Positions 34,337 to 42,167 of a stretch of 64,000 bases of DNA are shown in pieces (position 1 is the stretch's first letter; each line of letters begins with the position of its first letter). Source of the stretch: Dyadobacter sp. CY347 (lineage in GTDB: Bacteria; Bacteroidota; Bacteroidia; Cytophagales; Spirosomataceae); NCBI RefSeq assembly GCF_021502655.1, contig NZ_JAKFFT010000002.1:310001-374000 (forward strand), written 5' to 3'. Below the pieces are notes generated by a model. It was not told the origin of the DNA. It ran no database searches and worked only from the letters and a program-made list of their open reading frames with translations. Both the position numbers and the translations under genes were made by a program.

Positions 34337-34583
34337 TCCCCGCAATTTCCTCCAAAGCCAAAGTCACACATTCAATCCGATCCACATCGCCACGTCGTGG
34401 ATCTGAAAGCGCCTGAGCAACAGACCGCATATAAGCCTCGCCGGTTCTGGTGTCAAAGAATTTATCGTGCTTGGCAAGTTTATCTCTCCATTTTGGACCC
34501 ACCATTCCTTTTGCTTTTCCGAAACGTAAAAGCAGTCGTTGTTTGATTGGCAATGCGGGCTGGCGCGTCGTAGTTGTTTCCAT
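34317..34583 (-). CDS. Hypothetical 88-residue basic protein
   Basis: Basic N-terminal half (RQPALPIKQRLLLRFGKAKGMVGPKWRDKLAKHDKFF) and a more acidic helical end (DRIECVTLALEEIAGI). No signal, membrane helix or known motif is recognised. It is divergent from the XRE regulator gene with a palindromic operator between the two, which suggests joint control and supports it being real. Its end overlaps the ATPase gene end by 20 bases. Confidence 0.5.
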   Translation of the reverse strand: METTTTRQPALPIKQRLLLRFGKAKGMVGPKWRDKLAKHDKFFDTRTGEAYMRSVAQALSDPRRGDVDRIECVTLALEEIAGINQTNF

Positions 34584-34653
34584 TTGTATAATATGTGTAA
34601 TTTGCGGTAAACAGATAGTGTTTCACAAATATAACTCATTTTGATTTATATTA

Positions 34654-34676
34654 AATCATTTTAAGTTTAAATGATT
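34654..34676. promoter_or_regulatory. Palindromic operator candidate between divergent genes
   Basis: AATCATTT (34654-34661) and AAATGATT (34669-34676) with a seven-base spacer, ending 11 bases before the XRE ATG. Placement suits autoregulation by the XRE protein. Confidence 0.45.
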
Positions 34677-34687
34677 CGTATTTTTGA

Positions 34688-35038
34688 ATGTTTAACGTAA
34701 TTAGAGTTAAAAGACTGCGGGAAAATTTGAATCTTAGCGAAACCCAATTCGCAAAGAAGATTGGTGTTTCACAAGCAACCTATAACAGACTTGAAAAGGG
34801 AAGTGGAAACTTTACAGCAGATGCAATCGCTCAAATCGTAAAAATCTTTGAGATTAGCCCATATTGGCTGCTGCTTGGTGAAGGAGGAGAAGAACCGGTT
34901 TTCTTAAATCAATCTAATCCAGCTGATCAAATAACAATTACCAAAGATGAGTTTATTGAATTGCAGCGGAAGGCTTTGCGGCAGGAGGATCGGATTAGGG
35001 AGTTGGAGAGGGAGGTTGGGGATTTGAAAAGTAAATAA
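34688..35038 (+). CDS. XRE-family transcriptional regulator with C-terminal coiled coil
   Basis: 116 residues. The Cro/CI-type helix-turn-helix is at 1-65: VKRLRENLNLSETQFAKKIGVSQATYNRLEKGSGNFTADAIAQIVKIFEIS. The C-terminus (ITKDEFIELQRKALRQEDRIRELEREVGDLKSK) is a short coiled coil likely used for dimerisation. It lies in the toxin-antitoxin region but is separated from higB by 105 bases and has no toxin directly beside it, so it may be a general regulator. A palindrome just upstream suggests it controls itself and the divergent hypothetical gene. Confidence 0.85.
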   Translation: MFNVIRVKRLRENLNLSETQFAKKIGVSQATYNRLEKGSGNFTADAIAQIVKIFEISPYWLLLGEGGEEPVFLNQSNPADQITITKDEFIELQRKALRQEDRIRELEREVGDLKSK

Positions 35039-35143
35039 CGATATTTGAAAAAATTAACACACTATCTATGATAACAGAAACTACTAAATGTGCATCAGCG
35101 CTGTTGACTTCTAGATTTTATCTAAGAGTTTGGCATCGTTGAA

Positions 35144-35422
35144 ATGATAGAAAGCATTCAGCATAAGGGTTTATGCCTTCTTTTCGAAGACGATAACCCG
35201 TCAAAACTGCCGCCTCATCTGGTGGAACGAATCCGCCAAATTTTATCTTTGTTAGACGTCGCTGATTCAATCGAGCAGTTAAATGTATCGGGATATCGGT
35301 TACATAAGTTGACCGGTGAATTAAAGGAATTTTATTCCGTTAGAGTTAGTGGAAACTATCGGATAATTTTCCGGTTTGTAGATGGAAATGTGTTTGATGT
35401 AGACTATCTTGACTATCACTAA
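35144..35422 (+). CDS. higB: HigB/RelE-type toxin
   Basis: 92 residues of the RelE/ParE fold. The core LNVSGYRLHKLTGELKEFYSVRVSGNYRIIFRF is the hallmark of HigB toxins: the RLHKL strand, the basic YSVRVSGNYRI and the closing VFDVDYLDYH. HigB cleaves mRNA on the ribosome. The toxin gene comes first, as is usual for hig modules, and the antitoxin gene follows after 10 bases (ATG at 35433). All typical residues are present, so the toxin may be active; activity is not shown by sequence. Confidence 0.92.
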   Translation: MIESIQHKGLCLLFEDDNPSKLPPHLVERIRQILSLLDVADSIEQLNVSGYRLHKLTGELKEFYSVRVSGNYRIIFRFVDGNVFDVDYLDYH

Positions 35423-35432
35423 TCGCAGTCAT

Positions 35433-35765
35433 ATGTTAAAAAGGGGAATGCGCCCATCCCATCCGGGCGCTATTTTGGTAGGAATGATAGAAGGTTTACG
35501 TGATGAGTCGGGCAAGGCTTTTACTATAACTGAAATCGCTGCGGGACTTGGGATAAACCGCGGAACACTATCGGCTATCCTAAATCAAAAGGCGTCTGTA
35601 AGCCCGGAAATGGCGGTTAAACTTTCCGAGGGGTTTGGTACAAGCGCGGAATTATGGTTGAACTTACAAAAGAATTACGATCTGTGGCTGGCAGAAAAGA
35701 ATGTTAGCAGAGATAAAATAAGGCATTTTGTGAATGGCGAAAGCGCAGTGGTGCTTTCTGCTTGA
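35433..35765 (+). CDS. higA: HigA-type antitoxin
   Basis: About 110 residues. RPSHPGAILVGMIEGLRD opens the addiction-module HigA domain; the helix-turn-helix ITEIAAGLGINRGTLSAILNQKASVSPEMAVKLSEGFG follows and the C-terminus NLQKNYDLWLAEKN matches the HigA pattern SAELWLNLQxxYDL. It neutralises HigB and represses the operon. I take the ATG at 35433; an in-frame TTG at 35409 overlaps higB and would add eight residues. A perfect palindromic terminator follows. Confidence 0.92.
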   Translation: MLKRGMRPSHPGAILVGMIEGLRDESGKAFTITEIAAGLGINRGTLSAILNQKASVSPEMAVKLSEGFGTSAELWLNLQKNYDLWLAEKNVSRDKIRHFVNGESAVVLSA

Positions 35766-35808
35766 CGTTTATATTGCAATTCTACAATAAAAAGTACTTA
35801 CATTCTTG

Positions 35809-35842
35809 ACAAAGGTCGCAAATTTGCGACCTTTGTTTTTTT
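35809..35842 (+). terminator. Terminator after higA
   Basis: A perfect 28-bp palindrome at 35809-35836 centred on AAATTT, followed by a T run to 35842. Strong stem and clear T tail, 43 bases after the higA stop and just before hicA. Confidence 0.85.
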
Positions 35843-35857
35843 AACACACTATATAGA

Positions 35858-36043
35858 ATGGATGCAAAAGAGCTAATCCGCCTTTTGGAAAAGCAAGGCT
35901 GGGAAGAAGTAAGGACCCGAGGAAGTCATCGAATGTTTAAGCATCCAGATAGCGACCGAACGATTCCTATTGCTTTTCATGGTCATAGGGATATTCCTAT
36001 TGGAACTTTAAGAAAAATTTTGAAACAAGCGGGCCGCAAATAA
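35858..36043 (+). CDS. hicA: HicA-type toxin
   Basis: 61 residues of the double-stranded-RNA-binding-like HicA fold: ELIRLLEKQGWEEVRTRGSHRMFKHPDSDRTIPIAFHG and IPIGTLRKILKQAG. The conserved catalytic His is the one in GSHRMF. HicA acts as an mRNA interferase. It is followed after six bases by hicB, giving the standard toxin-first order. Confidence 0.93.
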   Translation: MDAKELIRLLEKQGWEEVRTRGSHRMFKHPDSDRTIPIAFHGHRDIPIGTLRKILKQAGRK

Positions 36044-36049
36044 TAAAAT

Positions 36050-36457
36050 ATGAAACTGACAATCATAATAGAGAAAGGCGATAACGAGCTGTGGGGACGA
36101 ATTGAAAACGTTCCAAACTATCTGCCCGTAACCAGTGGCAGCACATTAGAAGAGATTACGGAAAATTTGAAAGATTTACTGGAAGACTTCATTCAACACG
36201 AAGGACAGGAATATGAAATATGGAGAAATCTAAAAAACTCGGACTTCGCTTTTGATTACGCTTATGACCTGAGCGCCTTTTTTGAATTGTTTGATGACAT
36301 TAAAGTTGGAGCATTAGCAAAACGAGCTGGCTTAAATCCTTCATTGGTTAGACATTACGTTGCCGGAACCAAGTTTCCATCTGAACAGCAAGCAAAAAAG
36401 TTAGAAGATGCAATTCATGACCTTGGGGAAAAGTTGAAAGAGGTTGTCTTGGCTTGA
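36050..36457 (+). CDS. hicB: HicB-type antitoxin with helix-turn-helix
   Basis: 135 residues. The N-terminal partly degraded RNase-H-like HicB domain (about 1-65) reads IIIEKGDNELWGRIENVPNYLPVTSGSTLEEITENLKDLLEDF. The C-terminus (about 85-135) is a helix-turn-helix: VGALAKRAGLNPSLVRHYVAGTKFPSEQQAKKLEDAI, which binds the operator. It follows hicA by six bases. Its 3' end overlaps a convergent short gene by 43 bases. Confidence 0.92.
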   Translation: MKLTIIIEKGDNELWGRIENVPNYLPVTSGSTLEEITENLKDLLEDFIQHEGQEYEIWRNLKNSDFAFDYAYDLSAFFELFDDIKVGALAKRAGLNPSLVRHYVAGTKFPSEQQAKKLEDAIHDLGEKLKEVVLA

Positions 36458-36642
36458 CTATTTTTCTCCCAATCATCAGGAATTCCGCCGCGGTAATGCT
36501 CTGCGACCTCCCCATTCTCATCTAAATAACCGATTTCTTTTAAATGGTCAATAGACGCTTGGCGAGGATCGGGAGAATTGTCTATTTGATCCCGCCTGGC
36601 CTTAACATACGCTCTAACTTTATCAACAAGTTCCTGAGTCAT
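36415..36642 (-). CDS. Hypothetical 75-residue protein
   Basis: Helical, basic/acidic mixed: TQELVDKVRAYVKARRDQI, then ASIDHLKEIGYLDENGEVAEHYRG. The phrase LKEIGYLDENGEVAEHYRG looks like the C-terminal motif of small proteins found near phage and toxin loci, but I cannot name the family. Its 3' end overlaps hicB by 43 bases on the opposite strand. Accepted with moderate confidence because the reading is protein-like and the start has open space upstream. Confidence 0.45.
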   Translation of the reverse strand: MTQELVDKVRAYVKARRDQIDNSPDPRQASIDHLKEIGYLDENGEVAEHYRGGIPDDWEKNSQAKTTSFNFSPRS

Positions 36643-36722
36643 AGTTACAAGTGTTTATGTATAGAATCCCAATTTCAAAACTTCCCAACACATTCACAAC
36701 TCAAATGTCCCTCCGGTAGCCA

Positions 36723-37859
36723 TCATAAATTTTCCGGCTGCAGCGCTACGTGCTTCCACCAATCCGTAAACACATTGTCTCCCTTCAAATTAACCTTCTG
36801 CCCGATCATAGGCGTTACAAGCGGCATATCCTGCTTCTTAGCTTCGATTGTGGCCCTTTGAATTGGTTCGTTCCAGTCGTGGAGGGCTAGGGAGAATTTG
36901 GACCAGTGGACGGGCATTAGTTTGGTGGCTTTCAGCTCGCGGGCTGCTGTTACGGTTTCTTCGGGCATCATATGGATGTATTTCCAGGCTTCGTTGTATT
37001 GGCCGCATTCCAGGATTGCGAGGTCGAATGGGCCGAATTTTTCGCCGATTCTTTTGAAATGCTGGTCATAACCCGAGTCACCGCCAATGAAGATTTTCAT
37101 GGTGGGTGTTTGTAATACAAATGAAACCCAAAGTGCCTTATTGCGGCTGAGGCCACGGCCCGAAAAATGCCTTCCTGGCGTCATATCGACCCTAAATCCG
37201 CCGCCAAGGTCTGCTCCCTGGTTCCAATCTTTTTCAATCAACATGTTTTTGTTATAGCCCCAATGTTCAAAATGCTCGCCTGTTCCGAGGCCGGTTAACA
37301 CGGTTTTGACTTTTGATTTCAGCTTCAAAATGGTCGTGTAATCCAAATGGTCCCAGTGATCGTGCGAAATCATGAGATAATCAATGGCAGGGAAATCTTC
37401 GACGGTGTAAACATCGGTTCCTTTGAAACTAGGCGTTGTGAAATGCACCGGAGAAGCGCTGCCGCTGAAAACGGGATCGACGAGGAATGTTTTGCCATCG
37501 ATTTGCATGAAGTAAGAAGAATGTCCAAACCATACTAAAACATTCTCACTGGGGTCTAAATGCAGTAAATCGGTCTTTTGAGAAGGAATGGTTGCGCCTG
37601 GAATGTTGTATTTGCTTTTGCCAAAAAAGAACTTCACCAGCACTTTTGAATAACTGGAACCTTCTGCCAAATCGGGCGTATAACTTTCGTTTTGAAACTT
37701 GCCGTCTTTGTAGTTCGGGGAATTTTTGATGAGCTCCAATCTTTCGCCCGAAGGTTGTCTCCCAAACTGTGGGCGCTGCAAAAAAATGTAACCGGCCATG
37801 ACGAGCAAGGCCAGCAAAATAAATAATATCATAAGGGATTTTTTAAGAATTCGGATCAT
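36723..37859 (-). CDS. Membrane-anchored metallo-beta-lactamase-fold hydrolase (NAPE-PLD/UlaG-like)
   Basis: 378 residues with an N-terminal membrane anchor (MILFILLALLVMAGYIFL). The MBL fold shows VWFGHSSYFMQIDGKTFLVDPVFSG, the zinc motif HDHWDH at about 166-171, and late ligands in GGDSGYDQHF and MPVHWSKFSL. The HSS...DPVFS pattern matches the N-acylphosphatidylethanolamine phospholipase D branch, so a phospholipid or lipid substrate is possible, though not proved. It is divergent from the CocE-type hydrolase with 106 bases between starts. Confidence 0.85.
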   Translation of the reverse strand: MIRILKKSLMILFILLALLVMAGYIFLQRPQFGRQPSGERLELIKNSPNYKDGKFQNESYTPDLAEGSSYSKVLVKFFFGKSKYNIPGATIPSQKTDLLHLDPSENVLVWFGHSSYFMQIDGKTFLVDPVFSGSASPVHFTTPSFKGTDVYTVEDFPAIDYLMISHDHWDHLDYTTILKLKSKVKTVLTGLGTGEHFEHWGYNKNMLIEKDWNQGADLGGGFRVDMTPGRHFSGRGLSRNKALWVSFVLQTPTMKIFIGGDSGYDQHFKRIGEKFGPFDLAILECGQYNEAWKYIHMMPEETVTAARELKATKLMPVHWSKFSLALHDWNEPIQRATIEAKKQDMPLVTPMIGQKVNLKGDNVFTDWWKHVALQPENL

Positions 37860-37965
37860 TCAAAATGTGGAAATGCAAATGTTCGGGAAGGTAAAAAGTT
37901 TTATGTTTGACAAACACTTTCTTCTGTATTTTTGGTCAGTAAATTTTCATTATCAACAGCCAGCC

Positions 37966-39840
37966 ATGCATAAACGTTTTCTATTGCTCATTTTGTTGCT
38001 TTCCACCTGCGTTTGTCAGGCCCAAAATACGGCAGCGCCCGACACGAATTGGATCAGGGAAAATTACATTAAAACGGAACAATACATCACAATGCGCGAT
38101 GGCGTAAAGCTTTTTACTGCCATTTACTCCCCCAAAGATTCGTCTCAAACTTACCCGATCCTCATGCAGCGGACGCCTTATTCGGTGCGGCCATATGGGG
38201 TGAATAAATATCGCCGCAGTATTGGTCCGAACGTTTATTTAATGCGTGAAAAATACATTTTTGTTTACCAGGATGCGCGTGGCCGTTATAAAAGCGAAGG
38301 GAATTTTAGAGAAATGACGCCTGCGATCGAGAAGAAGTCGGGTAACAAGGACGTCGACGAGTCGAGCGACACTTATGATACGATTGAATGGCTTTTGAAA
38401 AACACTAAAAACAATGGTAAGGTGGGCCAGTCGGGCATTTCGTTTCCTGGATTTTATTCCTCCGCCGCATTGCCTGATGCACACCCTGCATTGAAAGCCG
38501 TTTCGCCGCAAGCGCCTATGTCAGACGAATTTATTGGCGACGATTGTTATCACAATGGCGCGTTTTTCCTGATGGATAATTTCGGTTTTTACAGTGGTTT
38601 TGATGGACCCAAGAGCGCGGATGGAGAAAATTATAAGTCGTTTTTCAACGCGGAATATAAGGATGCCTACAAATATTTTCTAGACTTCGGCCCTTTAAAA
38701 AAGGCAAATACGGATGATTATTTTTCCGATCCCAACAGCATTTGGAGGCAAACTGTGGCGCATCCGGTTTATGATGAATTTTGGGAAATCAGGAACATTA
38801 AGAAGCATTTAAAAAACATCAAACCCGCCGTGCTGGTCGTTGGCGGGTGGTTTGATGCGGAGGATTTGTATGGAGCGTTGAAAACGTATGCGGCCATTGA
38901 AAAGCAGACGCCGGGGAATAATAACCGCCTTGTAATGGGCCCTTGGACGCATGGCGGTTGGGCGGCGCCGCAATGGAAGTCGTTTGCGCAATATCATTTT
39001 GGCGGCGATTTGAACAAATATTTTCAGGAAGAGATCGAGACGAAGTTTTTCAATTTTTATCTCAAAGGAAAAGGCAGCTTTGACCAGCCTGAGGTGACGG
39101 TTTATGAAACGGGCTCCAATCAGTGGAAAAACTATGATGTTTGGCCTCCTAAGAACAGTCAGCCAACGCCTTATTATTTGAATGTGAATGGCTCATTAAC
39201 AACAGCTAACCCAAATGAAAAAAAGGGCGAAACAGCTTACGAAAGCGACCCTGCAAACCCGGTTCCTTACACGAGCGTAACAGGCTCTCATAGGAATAAC
39301 GCATACATGGCCGAAGATCAGCGGTTTGCATCCAAACGGGCCGATGTGCTAAGTTTTCAAACCGATTCTTTGACGGCCGACGTCACATTAACCGGTGAGA
39401 TCATTGCCAATCTGATGGTTTCCACGACAGGCTCAGATGCCGATTTTATTGTTAAAGTGATTGATGTCTGGCCTGCCAATACGACGGTTCCGGGTGCAAA
39501 AGAAGGTGATAAACCGGTGGATATGAGCGGTTACCAGCAAATGGTTCGTGCGGAAGTGCTTCGCGGCAAGTTCCGGAACAGCTTTTCAAAGCCGGAGCCA
39601 TTTACAAAAGATAAAGTGGAAAAAGTAACTGTTAAGCTCAATGAAACGGCACATACATTTAAAAAGGGACATCGCATTATGGTGCAGATCCAGAGCAGCT
39701 GGTTTCCGCTGGTGGACCGGAATCCGCAGAAGTTTCTGAACATTTTTGAAGCCAATGAATCCGATTTTCAAAAATCGAAAATCACGATCCACCATGATGC
39801 CCAATATAGCAGCAGCATAACATTGCCCGTCCTGAAATAA
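37966..39840 (+). CDS. CocE/NonD-type alpha/beta hydrolase (X-Pro dipeptidyl-peptidase family S15)
   Basis: 624 residues with a signal peptide (MHKRFLLLILLLSTCVCQAQ). I use the ATG at 37966 because upstream codons of the open frame run into the divergent gene and have no protein character. The alpha/beta hydrolase core has the nucleophile elbow GISFPG with Ser159, an Asp in GWFDAEDLYGA and a His in GPWTHGGWA, forming the triad. The C-terminal jelly-roll (about 400-624) contains LTADVTLTGEIIANLMVSTTGSDADF and the end FQKSKITIHHDAQY. It hydrolyses esters or amides; acylases, cocaine esterase and X-Pro peptidases share the fold. Likely periplasmic. The ThuA gene follows by 34 bases. Confidence 0.9.
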   Translation: MHKRFLLLILLLSTCVCQAQNTAAPDTNWIRENYIKTEQYITMRDGVKLFTAIYSPKDSSQTYPILMQRTPYSVRPYGVNKYRRSIGPNVYLMREKYIFVYQDARGRYKSEGNFREMTPAIEKKSGNKDVDESSDTYDTIEWLLKNTKNNGKVGQSGISFPGFYSSAALPDAHPALKAVSPQAPMSDEFIGDDCYHNGAFFLMDNFGFYSGFDGPKSADGENYKSFFNAEYKDAYKYFLDFGPLKKANTDDYFSDPNSIWRQTVAHPVYDEFWEIRNIKKHLKNIKPAVLVVGGWFDAEDLYGALKTYAAIEKQTPGNNNRLVMGPWTHGGWAAPQWKSFAQYHFGGDLNKYFQEEIETKFFNFYLKGKGSFDQPEVTVYETGSNQWKNYDVWPPKNSQPTPYYLNVNGSLTTANPNEKKGETAYESDPANPVPYTSVTGSHRNNAYMAEDQRFASKRADVLSFQTDSLTADVTLTGEIIANLMVSTTGSDADFIVKVIDVWPANTTVPGAKEGDKPVDMSGYQQMVRAEVLRGKFRNSFSKPEPFTKDKVEKVTVKLNETAHTFKKGHRIMVQIQSSWFPLVDRNPQKFLNIFEANESDFQKSKITIHHDAQYSSSITLPVLK

Positions 39841-39874
39841 GGACGGTTTTATTATTCCTAAACACTTGAAACTC

Positions 39875-40654
39875 ATGAAAATCTTCACCGGGAAACTTCC
39901 CGTTTATTTGCTTGCGTGCTTACTTTTCTGCACCTCAGAAACCGCATTTGCTCAAACAAAAAATCCGCAATTCAAAGTTTTAGCAATGGCCGAGCCGGGC
40001 GGGCATCACATTGAATATTCAAAGCGGGCGCGGATTTGGCTGGATTCATTGGCCGCGAAGGAGAATTTTGCCATTGACTACATTGATAAAACTGATCCGA
40101 TCAATGAAGCTTACTTGGCTAACTATCAACTCATTATTCAGCTCGATTATGTTCCATATGCCTGGAAACCGGAAGCTTCGGCCGCATTTGAAAAATACAT
40201 GAATGAAGGAAAAGGCGGCTGGATTGGGTTTCATCATGCTACATTGCTAGGCGAGTTTGACGGTTACAAAATCTGGCCTTGGTTTGCGGATTTTATGGGC
40301 GGCATTCGTTACAAAAATTACATTGCTGACTTTGCAGCGGGGACTGTGAATGTTGAGAAGAAAAATCATCCCGTTATGAAGGGCGTTCCGGCTTCTTTTC
40401 TCGTCAAAAAAGAGGAATGGTATATTTATAACAAGAGCCCGCGGCCGAATGTGGATGTAATTGCGAGCGTCGATGAATCAACCTATTCGCCTGATTCTAA
40501 GGTCAAAATGGGCGATCACCCTGTCATTTGGTCCAATCCGAAAATGAAGGCAAAGAACATTTACATTTTCATGGGGCATTCACCGATTTTGTTTGAAAGT
40601 GATGTTTATAAAACCATTTTCAAAAACGCCATTTTCTGGGGTGTTAAGAAATAA
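39875..40654 (+). CDS. ThuA domain protein, secreted
   Basis: About 259 residues with a signal peptide (VYLLACLLFCTSETAFAQ). The ThuA-like fold is a class-I-amidotransferase relative without the usual catalytic Cys: FKVLAMAEPGGHHIEYS, YQLIIQLDYVPYAWKPEASAAFEKYMNEGKGGWIGFHHA, and the conserved HPVIWSN and YIFMGHSPI. ThuA proteins occur with sugar catabolism and are proposed to bind or process keto-sugars; the reaction is unsettled. The start is the ATG at 39875 rather than the TTG at 39866. It lies 34 bases after the CocE-type gene, likely in one transcript. Confidence 0.88.
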   Translation: MKIFTGKLPVYLLACLLFCTSETAFAQTKNPQFKVLAMAEPGGHHIEYSKRARIWLDSLAAKENFAIDYIDKTDPINEAYLANYQLIIQLDYVPYAWKPEASAAFEKYMNEGKGGWIGFHHATLLGEFDGYKIWPWFADFMGGIRYKNYIADFAAGTVNVEKKNHPVMKGVPASFLVKKEEWYIYNKSPRPNVDVIASVDESTYSPDSKVKMGDHPVIWSNPKMKAKNIYIFMGHSPILFESDVYKTIFKNAIFWGVKK

Positions 40655-40710
40655 TCGCAAGCTTATGATTAACAAAATATTTGCTCTTTTTCTGCTCGTG
40701 ATGATGTGTG

Positions 40711-42111
40711 TTATTTCAGCCCTTTCCTTTTTTTGTATTCCTGAAAACGCTCATTATAATGCCTTAAATCAGCCTCTTTAAATGTTTTCAGATAACGCTC
40801 CGGCAATTCCAATCGCTCCTTCATTTGCAATGTTCCTTCCAATTCAACCAGCGTATTTTTGCCCTTATCATCCTTATTAAGCTCAAAGGAATCGTACAAA
40901 TCACCATTGACTGTGAACGCCTTAAATGTTAGTTTGCTCGAATCAATCGTGATCACTTGATATAATTGTGTATTGGAAGCAGCTCGGTCCATCCAGTCTT
41001 GCAAACCAATGTCATACATTTTCGGGCCACTCACTGAAACGACGTAAATCGGCCCGTCCGGCGTTTGGCGGCTTTCGCCGACTGGCATGTTTAAGCCGCG
41101 ACCATAAGAATGATCATGCCCTTGCAGCACGATATCCACATTGTATTTCTTGTAAAGCGGCTCCATTTTCCTGCGCCAGCGATCATTGCTGCGGCCTTGT
41201 TTTGTAGAATAAACAGGATGGTGATGCACTACGACCGTCCAGCGGTTTGGATTGTTTTTTACAACATCCTCAAACCATTCGGCTTGCCGGTTCATGGCCC
41301 GAATGCTGTTGTCAGCTTCTTCGGAATTTAAAAAAATGAATCTATTATTTTGATAATCAATATAATAAGCTGTTTCTGTTAGTCCTTCCGGGCCATTCTC
41401 AGGCAATGCAAATTGAGGCCGCCAATGGAGGGAAACTTTGTAATCGTGGTCTGTATCTTTAAAATATTCATGGTTTCCAGGCGTCGAAAGGTTCGGAATC
41501 ATACCATTGATCCAGCCGCCTGCCTCAAACCATTCGCCCCATTCGTGATCCGCATTGGAACGGTTGATCAAATCGCCCGCATGAATCATGAAATCGGCTT
41601 TGGGCAAAGTCGAGTAAGCGCCCCGGATCGCCCGCGACCAAAGCGAACGCACTTCCGTTTGCGCATCTCCAAAATAAAGGAAAGAAACCGGCTCATTCTT
41701 ATCCGAAGCTGTCGTAAAATGAAACCACTCACTCCAATTTTCCCCATCCCCAACCCGGTAAACATATTGCGTCGAAGCCTTCAAATCCGTAAAATTCACT
41801 TCGTGATAATGCACTTCCTTGCCATCCAACTTAACCGACTGCGTCAACGCATTCACAATCTTAGCATTAGGCACAAAATCAGGCGAAGGATCAGCCTCAT
41901 GAATGGCAGCGATTCCCTTTGCAACCGTTGAATCTGTGCGCCAGTTAACGGCCTGAGAAGTAGCAGGAGCGCCCTTGTAGCCGAGAATGATGCGGTCGGG
42001 GAATTGGGATGGGGGATAGAGTTTATTCTTTTGCGCAAAGACAGCAGAAGTGCTGATTATGAAAAGTGATAAGAGAAATTTCAAAAAATAGCTCGAAAAA
42101 GCAGCACGCAT
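40711..42111 (-). CDS. Purple-acid-phosphatase-like metallophosphoesterase, secreted
   Basis: About 466 residues with a signal peptide (FLKFLLSLFIISTSAVFAQ). An N-terminal fibronectin-III-like domain (about 30-130, ILGYKGAPATSQAVNWRTD to YVYRVGDGENWSEWFHFTT) precedes the metallophosphatase domain with all five metal blocks: YFGDAQ, HAGDLINRS, PGNHEY, VVHHHPVYS and QGHDHSYGRG. The tyrosine that gives purple color is not clear. The gene may also start eight codons earlier at the ATG at 42135. Likely a periplasmic phosphatase. It is convergent with ThuA. Confidence 0.9.
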   Translation of the reverse strand: MRAAFSSYFLKFLLSLFIISTSAVFAQKNKLYPPSQFPDRIILGYKGAPATSQAVNWRTDSTVAKGIAAIHEADPSPDFVPNAKIVNALTQSVKLDGKEVHYHEVNFTDLKASTQYVYRVGDGENWSEWFHFTTASDKNEPVSFLYFGDAQTEVRSLWSRAIRGAYSTLPKADFMIHAGDLINRSNADHEWGEWFEAGGWINGMIPNLSTPGNHEYFKDTDHDYKVSLHWRPQFALPENGPEGLTETAYYIDYQNNRFIFLNSEEADNSIRAMNRQAEWFEDVVKNNPNRWTVVVHHHPVYSTKQGRSNDRWRRKMEPLYKKYNVDIVLQGHDHSYGRGLNMPVGESRQTPDGPIYVVSVSGPKMYDIGLQDWMDRAASNTQLYQVITIDSSKLTFKAFTVNGDLYDSFELNKDDKGKNTLVELEGTLQMKERLELPERYLKTFKEADLRHYNERFQEYKKRKGLK

Positions 42112-42167
42112 GTGAAAGTTGAATGGTTGAGACATTTAAAATACTGGATGGGAAAAGAATCGGGCTA

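Noticed and set aside
34679..34686. TATTTTTG as a promoter box for the XRE gene
   Set aside because: It lies one base before the ATG at 34688, so a transcript from it would lack the start codon.
33355..36722. Attachment-site repeat matching the tRNA-Glu 3' end downstream of the island
   Set aside because: I searched by eye for the T-arm and acceptor sequence and found no second copy in the window.
41413..41931. Open frame of 172 codons on the plus strand
   Set aside because: Antisense to the metallophosphatase gene and without recognisable protein features.
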